This document shows, one piece after another, positions 8,132 to 17,172 of a stretch of DNA of 64,000 nt. How positions within the stretch are numbered: position 1 is the stretch's first letter; each line of letters begins with the position of its first letter. The stretch lies in contig NZ_BAMN01000002.1 of the NCBI RefSeq assembly GCF_000615905.1, positions 62,001-126,000 on the forward strand. Reading direction: 5' to 3'. The notes beneath the pieces were generated by a model. It worked only from the letters and a program-made list of their open reading frames with translations, did not search any database and was not told the DNA's origin. The stretch comes from Companilactobacillus nodensis DSM 19682 = JCM 14932 = NBRC 107160 (lineage in GTDB: Bacteria; Bacillota; Bacilli; Lactobacillales; Lactobacillaceae). A program made the translations under genes and the position numbers.

Positions 8132-8581
8132 TTAGTCAGTGAATGATTGATTCAATTTGTTCAATCCACTGTCATTAAACTTGATGTCATCTAGTTGCGA
8201 TGATTTATCGTGCATGATATTGGTGATCTTATCAGTCATATCATCAACCGTTGACTGCTCAGAATCTTCAGGGAAGATACCCACGATTATGTAGTCGATC
8301 GGTGTCTTATCGTTACCCCAAGCAATGGGATCTTTGAATGTTAAAGTCATTGTGTGAACATTACTCTTTTTCTCGCTAGTAGCAAACATGAAGACAGCAC
8401 GGTCTTCGATAATGATATTTCCGGCAGCGGCACTTGCGAAGATACTGCTTTGAATGTTCTGTTCGTCAATATTGAATTCATCGGCAGCCTTTTTTGCGGC
8501 CAATTTTAAGGCACTGAGTTGATTGTTATCCTTTAATTCGATATTTGCAGTTGTGTGGTTTTTTCTAAAAATTTTGAACAT
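8132..8581 (-). CDS. EIIA (fructose/nitrogen PTS)-like protein lacking the phospho-histidine
   Basis: The 149-residue soluble protein has the outline of a PTS EIIA type 2 domain: an alpha-helical start, then ASAAAGNIIIEDRAV where GIGNGIAIPH is expected. TLTFKDPIAWGNDKTPIDYIIVGIFPED follows, in the position of the family's beta strands after the active site. The histidine that accepts phosphate is replaced by acidic residues, so it probably cannot act in phosphotransfer and may be a regulator. The distant match makes the family call moderate. It has a good AAGGAGA ribosome binding site and stands alone. Confidence 0.6.
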   Translation of the reverse strand: MFKIFRKNHTTANIELKDNNQLSALKLAAKKAADEFNIDEQNIQSSIFASAAAGNIIIEDRAVFMFATSEKKSNVHTMTLTFKDPIAWGNDKTPIDYIIVGIFPEDSEQSTVDDMTDKITNIMHDKSSQLDDIKFNDSGLNKLNQSFTD

Positions 8582-8616
8582 AATATATATCTCCTTTGCA
8601 TTTTTATAAATTCAAC

Positions 8617-8678
8617 GAAGCGGTTCGACATGTCTTAACTTCTCTACATAAGTTATGATATTCTATCGAACCCGTTTC
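8617..8678. repeat. Imperfect inverted repeat in the intergenic region 8582-8800
   Basis: GAAGCGGTTCGA (8617-8628) is nearly complementary to TCGAACCCGTTTC (8666-8678), with an inner AACTT/AAGTT pair. It lies between a divergent gene pair and could be an operator or a small structured RNA. Apart from this repeat I see nothing in the stretch. Confidence 0.45.
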
Positions 8679-8800
8679 ATAGCAAGGGAAAAGTCCAAAA
8701 AAATTTTAAAGATTTATTTATCGAATGATATATGAAACTAGAATGGCATGGCAGTAGTGATCGTTGGTATGATTCTAATAACCAATATAAAGGAATAATT

Positions 8801-9133
8801 ATGAGTAAATTTGCTGGAATGATAATAATGATGATAACTTTTATACCACTGACAGCTTGTTATCAAACTGAAGCTGAGTGTACAAACGATGCAAAGAGAA
8901 TGCTGGATGAGCGCATCGCTAGATTTGAACTTACCAACATGCCTATTTTGGATATTATTTATACTGATATGATCTTTGATTTGAACGGCACAAACAAAGG
9001 CAGCAACAAATCAGAAGAAAATTCTGATATAGTTATTATGCGGGATAAAGTATTTTTCCAAGTTGGATATCGAAAAATCAACATCCAAAAAAATAGATAT
9101 AATAACAAATTAAACCGTTCAACGGTGAAGTAG
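8801..9133 (+). CDS. Small lipoprotein of unknown function
   Basis: The 110-residue product begins at 8801 behind AAAGGAATAATT with a lipoprotein signal ending in LTAC (Cys20). A short charged mature part rich in Asn, Lys and Asp follows. The frame extends upstream to 8732, but that part lacks a ribosome binding site and would hide the signal peptide. It is seven bases ahead of the next lipoprotein gene, so the two may be co-transcribed. I recognise no domain. It may be a remnant, since the mature part has little clear structure. Confidence 0.55.
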   Translation: MSKFAGMIIMMITFIPLTACYQTEAECTNDAKRMLDERIARFELTNMPILDIIYTDMIFDLNGTNKGSNKSEENSDIVIMRDKVFFQVGYRKINIQKNRYNNKLNRSTVK

Positions 9134-9140
9134 GGGAAGA

Positions 9141-9913
9141 ATGAAAAAAATCTGGGGAGTTTTGGTAATTCTGTTGGCAGTTGTGACGCTGATCAGTTGT
9201 AGCAATAGTGCTCACAAAGCTATAATAGTAAGACTGAAAATGAGAATGCTTCATTAAAGCGTAAAATCAAAGTTAATAAAAAACATTGGAACAAGATGAC
9301 TTCAGCCGCCATAATTGAATATTTACCTGGCAGCACTAACTTTGATGATGTTTTTCCAAGTACTTGGCATGATATGAAGCATAAAAATGATTATGTAATT
9401 GAAGGTACGATCGTTAATTATGAAAAAATGGAACATCAGCCACTGCTTGTGCAAACTAAGGCAACGATCCACGTTGATAGAGTTTTGAGTGGGAGTAAAA
9501 CTTTGGAGCATCAATACATTGCTACGACGGTTCCGATGGGATTTGCCTTTTCAAAGGACATTAAGTCCAGCGTTGACGGTAGTTCTGATCAGAAGAATAC
9601 GGAGGTTCTTTATCGACAAACGAACTTCCCCTTACCGAAGATAGGTAGTCAGATAATTACTGGTATTAAGTCTAATAAGAAGAAGTTTGAACAGAACCGA
9701 GCATTTAAAAAAGAAATGGCTAAGTACAACTTAAGTGGTTCTGATTCATATTTGATCACAGAACCAAATTATAATTTCTGGATTAAAAATGATGCTGGCA
9801 AGTTCATTATCAATAATCTTGATATTAGGAATATGAAGAAGAGCAACCCTAATTACGATAAGGTATACAGTCTTGTGGAATTGACCAAACAATTAAATAG
9901 TAAGGTTAAGTAG
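9141..9913 (+). pseudogene. Frameshifted lipoprotein, paralogue of the protein at 7282
   Basis: A strong start (ATG at 9141 after GGGGAAG) encodes a signal peptide with Cys20 (LISC), then the frame ends early at 9258. The next frame, open from 9209 to 9913, continues naturally with YNSKTENENASLKRKIKV and the family blocks EGTIVNYEK, KATIHVDRVL and LPKIGSQIITGI. Restoring one T at about 9221 (GCTAT to GCTTAT) joins the parts into a 257-residue lipoprotein, close to the 267 residues of its paralogue. It may be a true frameshift or a sequencing error. Confidence 0.8.
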
Positions 9914-9948
9914 TCCATGATATTATATGAGCAAAAGGGGTGAGGACT

Positions 9949-10167
9949 ATGATGTATTCTTCAACATTGATAGTACTTTTACTTATTGGTCTAATTTGGT
10001 ATATGGCTTCGAATAATAATAAAACAGTTAATAATAAGAAAGTAACGCCTATTTTTATTGGTGTTATCGTAGTGGCGGTTCTGGTTATTACAGTTATGCC
10101 GATGATCGGTGGCTTTGGTATGTTCCACGGTATGGGTGGTTATGGCATGGGAATGCGCTGTTGGTAA
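9949..10167 (+). CDS. Small two-helix membrane protein with Gly/Met/His-rich tail
   Basis: The 72-residue protein has two hydrophobic helices (about residues 5-20 and 35-54) and ends in a tail reading FHGMGGYGMGMRCW. I place the start at 9949 after AAAAGGGG with eight-base spacing; a GTG nine bases upstream is possible. The Met, His and Cys tail suggests metal contact, but this is inference from composition alone. No family is recognised. A strong terminator follows. Confidence 0.65.
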   Translation: MMYSSTLIVLLLIGLIWYMASNNNKTVNNKKVTPIFIGVIVVAVLVITVMPMIGGFGMFHGMGGYGMGMRCW

Positions 10168-10190
10168 TGATTACACAATAATATAAATCA

Positions 10191-10227
10191 AAAAATGAGA
10201 TCTCAATTATGAGGTCTCATTTTTTTA
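10191..10227 (+). terminator. Terminator after the small membrane protein
   Basis: AAATGAGATCTC (10193-10204) pairs with GAGGTCTCATTT (10211-10222, one G-T pair), flanked by A- and T-runs. Confidence 0.88.
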
Positions 10228-10237
10228 ATGTAGAAAT

Positions 10238-10249
10238 TTGATATATCAA
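10238..10249. promoter_or_regulatory. Candidate operator of the GntR-type mannosidase regulator
   Basis: TTGATATATCAA is a perfect 12-bp dyad upstream of the sugar ABC operon. The same core TGATATATCA occurs at 24413-24424 and 24537-24546 around the GntR-family gene, which links this operon to that regulator. Confidence 0.6.
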
Positions 10250-10319
10250 GCTAGTATTTGTGTACAAAAAACGAATTTGTAACTTATTTTGTAGTTCATA
10301 AAAAAGATAGAATAACTTT

Positions 10320-10333
10320 CGAAAGCGGTTTCA
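10320..10333. promoter_or_regulatory. cre site (CcpA) upstream of the N-glycan ABC operon
   Basis: CGAAAGCGGTTTCA matches the cre consensus TGNAARCGNWWWCA at 13 of 14 positions. It lies between a possible -10 (TAGAAT, 10308-10313) and the ribosome binding site, where bound CcpA would block transcription. Confidence 0.75.
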
Positions 10334-10350
10334 CATAGGGAGGAATAAAA

Positions 10351-11322
10351 ATGAAAGAAGTAACACCTAAAGGAGGACTGGAGAACTCGTCAGAACGCAA
10401 AAAGAGATCCAAGTTTCGGCAAAAGTTCGCCAATAATGGTCCTTTCATTATCTTTGCGTTGCCGGGTGCCATCTGGATGGTATTTTTCTTCTATATTCCA
10501 GTATTCGCCAACGTTGTAGCATTCAAGGATTTCAAATTTTCACCAGATGGATTCATGGCCAGTCTTGCACAAAGTAAGTGGGTCGGATTCCAAAACTTCA
10601 AATTCCTATTTTCTTCAAATGCAGCATGGCTGATCACCAAGAATACGTTGCTCTATAACTTAGGATTCATTACCTTGAATCTGATCATTGCCGTATTCTT
10701 CGCCATTGTAATGAGTGAATTGAGACATAAGAAGTTAGTTAAGACGTATCAAACATCAATGCTTCTACCATATTTCTTATCATGGGTTATCATTGCTTAC
10801 TTCGTAATGGCATTCTTGAACCCCGAAAAAGGATTGCTTAACTCAATGCTTCACACAGATATCAACTGGTACGCTGAACCGAAGTATTGGCCATTCTTCC
10901 TGTTGATGTTAGGAACTTGGAAGGGTATCGGATACAACAGTATTTTGTACTTTGCGACAGTAATGGGTATCGACCCAACGTACTACGAAGCTGCCATGGT
11001 CGATGGTGCTGGTAAGTGGCAACAGATCAAGAACATCACCATCCCCCAACTATTACCATTGATGACACTAATGACGATCCTAGCAGTTGGTAATATCTTC
11101 CGTGCTGACTTCGGATTGTTCTATACGGTTCCACAGAACTCAGGGGCGTTGTATAACGTTACTTCAGTTCTAGATACATACATTTATAACGGATTAACTG
11201 CCACAGGTGATATCGGTATGTCTAGTGCTGCCAGTTTGTATCAATCAGTTGTTGGTTGTATCTTACTTGTTTCGACAAATATGCTTGTACGTCGTTTTGA
11301 CGGCGACTCAGCACTATTCTAA
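10351..11322 (+). CDS. Sugar (oligosaccharide) ABC transporter permease, LplB/YtcP-type
   Basis: The 323-residue protein has a charged N-terminus and six hydrophobic segments. The coupling loop YYEAAMVDGAGKWQQIKNITIPQL is near residues 210-233. It belongs to the carbohydrate uptake (MalF/LplB) family. It is the first gene of the run permease, permease, hexosaminidase, two binding lipoproteins. No ATPase gene lies beside it; the MsmK-type ATPase at 28669 is the likely energy source. In Streptococcus pneumoniae the related NgtP1/P2 proteins take up N-glycans, and the enzyme context here suggests the same cargo. Confidence 0.9.
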   Translation: MKEVTPKGGLENSSERKKRSKFRQKFANNGPFIIFALPGAIWMVFFFYIPVFANVVAFKDFKFSPDGFMASLAQSKWVGFQNFKFLFSSNAAWLITKNTLLYNLGFITLNLIIAVFFAIVMSELRHKKLVKTYQTSMLLPYFLSWVIIAYFVMAFLNPEKGLLNSMLHTDINWYAEPKYWPFFLLMLGTWKGIGYNSILYFATVMGIDPTYYEAAMVDGAGKWQQIKNITIPQLLPLMTLMTILAVGNIFRADFGLFYTVPQNSGALYNVTSVLDTYIYNGLTATGDIGMSSAASLYQSVVGCILLVSTNMLVRRFDGDSALF

Positions 11323-11333
11323 GAGGTAAAAAA

Positions 11334-12254
11334 ATGACTAAAAAGAAAGCTATTGAGGATGTTACAGTACGAGCCTTCGGTAAGAAGACTGACTTGTTTT
11401 TCAACGTTATCATCGGGTTATTCGCCATTACGTGTATCTTACCGTTATTCTTCGTAATCGTGATTTCGTTGACTGATGAAAATACTTTGTCCCAATATGG
11501 TTACCAACTATGGCCTAAGAAATGGAGTTTCGCAGGTTACGAGTACTTGGCAACAATGGGTGGCGAGTTGATGAGATCGCTCTGGATTTCAGTGATCGTA
11601 ACGGTCTTCGGTACGATGATCAATGCGACATTCACTTCCACATACGCCTATGCTATTTCGAGAAAATCGTTCAAGTATAGAAAATTCTTTACGATCTTCT
11701 GCTTGATCACAATGTTGTTCTCACCTGGTATGGTTGCCAATTATATCGTTGTTACTAACATGCTTCACTTAAAGGATACCTTGTGGGCTTTGATCTTGCC
11801 GATGGCTGTCAGTCCTTTCAATATCATCGTTATGAGAACCTTCTTCAAGCGCCAGGTTTCTGAATCGATTATCGAGTCAGCTCGAATCGATGGTGCAAGT
11901 GAATTGAGAATCTTCTTACAGATTGTTATTCCACTAGCTGTTCCTGGTATTGCGACGATCAGTTTGTTCGCAGCACTAGGTTACTGGAACGATTGGTTCA
12001 ATGCTCTTCTATATATTTCAGACGATAAACTAGTTCCACTGCAATACTTATTGATGAAGATTCAAGCTAATATCGAAATGCTGACACAAAATGCCGGAAC
12101 TGGTGCTCAATTTGCTGGTGGTCTAGCTGCTGTTCCTAAAGAAGCAACGAGAATGGCGATGGTTGTTATTGCGACACTACCAATCGCCGCAACCTATCCA
12201 TTCTTCCAAAAATACTTCGTCCGTGGTCTTACTATCGGTGGTGTTAAGGAATAG
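11334..12254 (+). CDS. Sugar ABC transporter permease, LplC/MalG-type
   Basis: The 306-residue partner permease has six hydrophobic segments and the coupling loop ESARIDGASELRIFLQIVIPLA near residues 181-202. It follows the first permease by 11 bases with AAGAGGT as ribosome binding site. Together they would form the channel of a type I oligosaccharide importer. The surrounding GH20, GH38, GH92 and GH125 genes point to mannose- and GlcNAc-containing glycans as cargo. Confidence 0.9.
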   Translation: MTKKKAIEDVTVRAFGKKTDLFFNVIIGLFAITCILPLFFVIVISLTDENTLSQYGYQLWPKKWSFAGYEYLATMGGELMRSLWISVIVTVFGTMINATFTSTYAYAISRKSFKYRKFFTIFCLITMLFSPGMVANYIVVTNMLHLKDTLWALILPMAVSPFNIIVMRTFFKRQVSESIIESARIDGASELRIFLQIVIPLAVPGIATISLFAALGYWNDWFNALLYISDDKLVPLQYLLMKIQANIEMLTQNAGTGAQFAGGLAAVPKEATRMAMVVIATLPIAATYPFFQKYFVRGLTIGGVKE

Positions 12255-12263
12255 GGGGCGTGT

Positions 12264-13511
12264 ATGAAGCCATTCAAATGCACCAACTTAAGTGCAACAG
12301 AAATTGAAGAGATTGAATTCATTGTTAAGCATCATAATATTGATTTACATAATCTTTCCAAAATAACCTTGTGTTTAGTACCAGATGGTAGTTTAAAAGA
12401 CGAATTTAGTTTGTATCGCTCGAGTAGGTTTTTGAAGATAACGGCTAATAGTCTGAATGGTATCAAATATGGCTTATGTGAATTAAAGAATACTGGCTAC
12501 AAGCAAGTGAACTTACATTATACGGCACGATTATCTGAACGGGCAGTGATGATCGATTGTGGTCGTAAGTACTTTTCAGTCGATTTTTTCAAGAAGTTGA
12601 TCGAAGAAATGTTTGTTAATAAGTTTAATACACTTCAATTACACCTTTCGGATAATGAGGGATTTCGAATTGAATCGGAGCTGGTTCCTGAGGCTGTTTC
12701 GTCAGAGTTCTTAACCAAAAAAGAAATTCGAGAAATCGTTGCTTATGCACATAAGTTTGGAATACAGATTATTCCGGAGTTAGACAGTCCAGGTCATTTG
12801 AAACAAGTCTTATCAAAGCATCCCCAATTCCAACTGCCGAATTCCAATGGCTTGAATATTTCTGATGAATCAGCAATTGAATGGTTCAAACAAATTTTAC
12901 GTGAGTATTTTGAGTTGTTCGCTGATAGCAAGTACTTCCATATCGGTGGCGATGAATTCGTTGAGTTCGATAAGATCAATGATTATCCCGAGTTAGTTGC
13001 TTACGCTAAGAATAATATCGATACTCAAGCAACAGGAATTGACACGTACTTACATTACTTGAATCAAATTGCGGAACTGGCGACCCAAAGTGGCTTTGTT
13101 CCGAGAGTATGGAATGATGGCTTGTTCAGGGATGAATATCCAGATCCAGTCGTCAAGCTGAGTACGGATTTTGAAATAACTTACTGGACCAAGTGGAACT
13201 CAAAAATGGCACCGGTCCAAACGTTCATTGATCATGGATATCAAGTTATCAATTACAATGACGGTTACTTCTATCATGTTCTAGGCGAAGCGGCGTCATA
13301 TCAATATCCCACTGTCAAAAAGATCGCGCGGTGGCAAATCAATGAGTTCCCAGAATATCAGTACGTTGAAGATATAAGCAACATTAAAGGACAGTCGATG
13401 AATGTCTGGTGTGATATTCCCGATGCCCAAACTGAAACAGAAGTCTTACATGCATTAACAAAATATATGCCGATAATCCACGGAAAAGAGTGGTGCGTTC
13501 GCAATAGGTGA
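12264..13511 (+). CDS. GH20 beta-N-acetylhexosaminidase (cytoplasmic)
   Basis: The 415-residue protein has no signal peptide. It has a small N-terminal alpha/beta part (residues about 1-85) and a TIM-barrel starting at ARLSERAVMIDCGRKYF. The catalytic pair Asp230-Glu231 sits in HIGGDE, as in substrate-assisted GH20 enzymes, and PELDSPGH (171-178) is also typical. It would remove terminal beta-linked GlcNAc or GalNAc from imported glycans. It lies between the permeases and binding proteins of the same operon, which indicates intracellular processing. It is shorter than many secreted GH20 enzymes. Confidence 0.9.
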   Translation: MKPFKCTNLSATEIEEIEFIVKHHNIDLHNLSKITLCLVPDGSLKDEFSLYRSSRFLKITANSLNGIKYGLCELKNTGYKQVNLHYTARLSERAVMIDCGRKYFSVDFFKKLIEEMFVNKFNTLQLHLSDNEGFRIESELVPEAVSSEFLTKKEIREIVAYAHKFGIQIIPELDSPGHLKQVLSKHPQFQLPNSNGLNISDESAIEWFKQILREYFELFADSKYFHIGGDEFVEFDKINDYPELVAYAKNNIDTQATGIDTYLHYLNQIAELATQSGFVPRVWNDGLFRDEYPDPVVKLSTDFEITYWTKWNSKMAPVQTFIDHGYQVINYNDGYFYHVLGEAASYQYPTVKKIARWQINEFPEYQYVEDISNIKGQSMNVWCDIPDAQTETEVLHALTKYMPIIHGKEWCVRNR

Positions 13512-13539
13512 TTTTAATTTTAATAAATGGGTGGTAATT

Positions 13540-14991
13540 ATGAGGAGATCTGTGAAGTACGTTTTAGGCTTAGTACTAGTTCTGATAGCAGCGATCGGTT
13601 TAACTGGTTGCGGCAATAAAAAGGAAGCTAATAAAGATTCTGTTCCAACGATATTGATGTATCAAATCGGTGACAAACCTAAGAACTACGATACTTTGAT
13701 GGCTAATGCGAATAAGATCCTGGAGAAAAAAGTTCATGCCAAACTGAAGATCCAATATATCGGCTGGGGTGACTACGCACAGAAGATGGCCGTTATCGTT
13801 TCATCAGGTGAGAACTACGATATTGCCAAAGCTGATAATTATGTTGTTAATGCGCAAAAAGGTGCGTATGCTGATTTGACCAAGTTGCTTCCTAAGTATG
13901 CTTCAAGCGCATATAAGGACTTGGATGAAGCTTATATCAAAGGAAACAAGGTTGATGGTAAGCTCTATGCTTTCCCAGTTAACGGTAATGTTTTCGCACA
14001 ACAAACATTAGCTTTTAATGAGAAATATTTAAATAAGATCGGTATGAATGCTGACGATGTTAATTCATACAAAGATTTGGAACCATTGCTAGCTAAGTTC
14101 AAAGAAGAGGATCCTAAAAAGGTTCCATTTGCGACTGGAAATATGTTCCGAGTTGCGGAGAGCTTCGATTACATTCTAAGTACTGAATTGCCTTTTGCAG
14201 TAGATTACAGCGAGGGTGCTGACGGTAAGACAATCATTAACCCATATGATAGTGAAACAATGAAGAGTGATCTGCGTGTGATTCGCAGTTACTACAAGAA
14301 GGGTTATATCGATAAGGATGCTGCCACAAATAAGACAGGTTATCCACTGACCACTGATAATTGGTTAGTTAGACAAGAGACTCAAGGTTCATTAGGTGTT
14401 GGTAATCAAGCCTTGTCAGAAGCTGCTGGTAAGGAAATGGTCTCAAGATCGATCACAACTCCAGCTAAGACTAATACACAAGCACAGATGTGTGACTTCG
14501 TTATCAACAACGGTTCAAAGCACAAGATCACATCATTGAAGATCTTAGGTGAGATCAATAGTAATCCTGAATTATTGAACGGCCTTGTCTACGGTGTTGA
14601 AGGTGAATCTTGGAAGAAGATCGGCAATGACAGAATTGAATTATTGAAGGGTTACAAAGATGGCTATCACATGGCTGCTTGGAATACTGGTAATGCGGAT
14701 ATCGTCTACAATACCAAAGATGTAACTGATGAAATGTTGGAACAAAAACGTGTTGATACTGAGAATGCTGTACAATCACCAGCTTTGGGATTCCAATTTG
14801 ATTCATCAAACGTTAAGACAGAGATCACTAATGTTGCGGCGGTTATGAACAAGTATATTGCGGACCTTAATACCGGAACAGTTGATCCAGACAAGACGAT
14901 TCCTAAGCTCGACAAGGAATTAAAGAGTGCTGGTTACGATAAGGTAATGAAAGAAATGCAAAAGCAATACGACAAGTTTTTACAAAAATAA
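13540..14991 (+). CDS. Oligosaccharide ABC transporter substrate-binding lipoprotein (first of two)
   Basis: The 483-residue lipoprotein has the lipobox LTGC near residue 24 and then the segment TILMYQIGDKPKNYDTLMAN, typical of LplA/LipO-type receptors that end in a DUF3502-like domain. I start it at ATG 13540; the GGGTGG upstream fits. It is followed 15 bases later by a close paralogue. The two share long identical blocks such as KLKIQYIGWGDYA and VIVSSGENYDIAKADNY. They probably serve the same permease pair with different glycan preference. In S. pneumoniae the related NgtS binds N-glycans. Confidence 0.9.
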   Translation: MRRSVKYVLGLVLVLIAAIGLTGCGNKKEANKDSVPTILMYQIGDKPKNYDTLMANANKILEKKVHAKLKIQYIGWGDYAQKMAVIVSSGENYDIAKADNYVVNAQKGAYADLTKLLPKYASSAYKDLDEAYIKGNKVDGKLYAFPVNGNVFAQQTLAFNEKYLNKIGMNADDVNSYKDLEPLLAKFKEEDPKKVPFATGNMFRVAESFDYILSTELPFAVDYSEGADGKTIINPYDSETMKSDLRVIRSYYKKGYIDKDAATNKTGYPLTTDNWLVRQETQGSLGVGNQALSEAAGKEMVSRSITTPAKTNTQAQMCDFVINNGSKHKITSLKILGEINSNPELLNGLVYGVEGESWKKIGNDRIELLKGYKDGYHMAAWNTGNADIVYNTKDVTDEMLEQKRVDTENAVQSPALGFQFDSSNVKTEITNVAAVMNKYIADLNTGTVDPDKTIPKLDKELKSAGYDKVMKEMQKQYDKFLQK

Positions 14992-15006
14992 TAGGGGGAC
15001 CATTCA

Positions 15007-16464
15007 ATGAAGAAATGGGTTAAATATTTATTTGGATTAGTGCTTTTACTATCGGTAAGTGTTGTTGCAGTAGCATGTGGAAATAAAAAAAGTTCATCTG
15101 GTGATGGCGATACACCAACATTATTGATGTATCAAATTGGTGATAAGCCAAAGAACTATGATACTTTGATCGCCAATACTAACAAGGTTCTAGAAAAGAA
15201 AGTTCATGCCAAGTTGAAGATTCAATACATCGGTTGGGGTGACTACGCTAAGAAGATGCCAGTAATTGTTTCATCAGGTGAGAATTATGATATCGCTAAG
15301 GCTGATAATTATGCGGTCAATGCCCAAAAGGGTGCCTATACTGATTTGACAAAGATGATGCCAGAATATGCTCCAAAGGCATATAAGAACCTTGATCCCG
15401 CTTATATCAAAGGTAACAAGGTTGACGGTAAACTTTACGCTTTCCCAGTTAACGGTAATGTATATGCCAAACAAGTAATTACTTTTAACAAGAAGTATGT
15501 CGACAAGTATGGTTTAGATATCGACAATATCAAGTCATACGATGACTTAGAAGCTGTTTTTGCCAAGTTCCACAAGGAGAATCCTAAGGTTCAAACTTTC
15601 GCATTAGGACAAACTTTTAGAGCCGCATCAGATTTTGATTATCCACTAACTGATGTTTATCCATTTGCAGTCGATGTTGTTGACGGCAGAGAAAAGATCG
15701 TGAACCAATACGATACTGATAAGATGAAGAGCGTCTTAAGAACTCTTCACAAGTACTATCAAGAAGGATACATTGCTAAAGATGCCGCAACTAGTGTTAC
15801 TGATTACCCAATCAGTGGTAACACATGGCTAGCACGTCAAGAGACACAAGGACCTTTTGATTACGGTGACAATTTACTAACTATTACAGCTGGACAACCA
15901 CTAGTATCAAAGGCTGTGACACCAGCTATTAAGTCAGCTGCTCAAGCTCAAATGTGTAGTTTTGTTGTAAGTAGTTCTTCTAAGCACAAGGAACTTGCAG
16001 TAAAAGTTCTGGAAGAAATGAACACTAACCCTGAGATCTTGAACGGATTAGTTTATGGTCCTGAGGGTGAAGGTTACAAGTATGTTGATGATAAGAAACG
16101 TGTTAAGTTGCTCAAAGGATACAAAGAGAAATATCACTTGGCTGCTTGGAATACAGGTGACAACAGTGTGATCACACCAACTGAAAACGTTACTGATGAG
16201 ATGATCGACACACGTGTAGCTGATACAAAAGATGCTATCAATTCACCAATTCTAGGTTTCCAATTCAAGACTGACAAAGTAAAGACAGAACTAACAAATA
16301 TCTCTAATGTAATGAACAAATATATCTCTGGTATTAACACAGGTACTTCTGATCCTGACAAGGTAATTCCTAAGATGGACAAAGAACTAAAGGATGCTGG
16401 GTTTGATAAAGTTCAAAAAGAAATGCAAAAACAATATGATGCATTCCTAAAAGACAACAAGTAG
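15007..16464 (+). CDS. Oligosaccharide ABC transporter substrate-binding lipoprotein (second, paralogous)
   Basis: The 485-residue protein has a lipoprotein signal ending in VAVAC. The mature part is strongly similar to the preceding gene from the first strand to the C-terminal helix (EMQKQYDAFLK against EMQKQYDKFLQ). It arose by tandem duplication. Differences cluster in the middle (for example DVYPFAVDVVDGREK against ELPFAVDYSEGADGK), the region expected to shape the sugar site. It ends the operon before a strong terminator. Both receptors are intact, so they are probably both in use. Confidence 0.9.
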   Translation: MKKWVKYLFGLVLLLSVSVVAVACGNKKSSSGDGDTPTLLMYQIGDKPKNYDTLIANTNKVLEKKVHAKLKIQYIGWGDYAKKMPVIVSSGENYDIAKADNYAVNAQKGAYTDLTKMMPEYAPKAYKNLDPAYIKGNKVDGKLYAFPVNGNVYAKQVITFNKKYVDKYGLDIDNIKSYDDLEAVFAKFHKENPKVQTFALGQTFRAASDFDYPLTDVYPFAVDVVDGREKIVNQYDTDKMKSVLRTLHKYYQEGYIAKDAATSVTDYPISGNTWLARQETQGPFDYGDNLLTITAGQPLVSKAVTPAIKSAAQAQMCSFVVSSSSKHKELAVKVLEEMNTNPEILNGLVYGPEGEGYKYVDDKKRVKLLKGYKEKYHLAAWNTGDNSVITPTENVTDEMIDTRVADTKDAINSPILGFQFKTDKVKTELTNISNVMNKYISGINTGTSDPDKVIPKMDKELKDAGFDKVQKEMQKQYDAFLKDNK

Positions 16465-16473
16465 AGATCGATT

Positions 16474-16505
16474 AGAGATTGTGGTTATTTCACAATCTCT
16501 TTTTG
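16474..16505 (+). terminator. Terminator of the N-glycan ABC operon
   Basis: AGAGATTGTG (16474-16483) pairs perfectly with CACAATCTCT (16491-16500), followed by a T-run. Confidence 0.92.
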
Positions 16506-16566
16506 CTTTGAGATTAGAAATTAATATGTATACTAAACAGTGTAAATATGATTAAGGGGAATTATC

Positions 16567-17172
16567 ATGGTTTCAAAATCCATTCAAGTACTCTTTATAC
16601 GGATATATACGATCATCAAATTGAATCTGATCTTTTGGGCTTTAGCTTTTGCGGGAGTACTTGTTGCCGGCATTGGCCCCAGTGTTCTGACGGTCAGTGA
16701 GTTGTATTATACTCACGGATTTGATTACCGTGAAATAACATTTAGATCAGCTTGGTCCAAATTCAAGACTAATTTTAAAAAAGGAAATACGATTTTTTGG
16801 ACATTTGCGGCAGTTGAAATATTATTGTCTTATAGCCTATACATGTCAGTTCAATTACATGGTCTTATCTTCATTATCAGTGACTTTGTGATTATCGCTA
16901 TACTGCTATTGGCGATCTGTTTGTTCTGGTATGTGATGAATATCCAAAGTGGTTTTGTAATCAACTATCCTAATTCTTTGAAATTAGCTTTGGCACATTT
17001 CTTTTATAATTTTTTTGATAACGTTAAGGAAATTATCGCTTTGATCATCATTATCGGAGTGACTTATCGTTATAAGGGATTGATCCTCTTTGCGAGTGTC
17101 AGTGCCATGATCTTGATTACACACGCAGTCGGCAAAAACTGGCTCAAGCATGTGGATGAAGTTTATAAATAA
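16567..17172 (+). CDS. YesL-like membrane protein (DUF624 family)
   Basis: The 201-residue protein has four or five hydrophobic segments and the AGIGPSVLTVSELYY stretch, which fits the YesL/DUF624 family. Members nearly always sit next to YesM/YesN-type sensor systems and oligosaccharide ABC transporters, as here. The kinase gene starts on its last base, so the two are translationally coupled. A role in sensing or in the transporter complex is inferred; no biochemical function is established for the family that I can name. Confidence 0.8.
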   Translation: MVSKSIQVLFIRIYTIIKLNLIFWALAFAGVLVAGIGPSVLTVSELYYTHGFDYREITFRSAWSKFKTNFKKGNTIFWTFAAVEILLSYSLYMSVQLHGLIFIISDFVIIAILLLAICLFWYVMNIQSGFVINYPNSLKLALAHFFYNFFDNVKEIIALIIIIGVTYRYKGLILFASVSAMILITHAVGKNWLKHVDEVYK

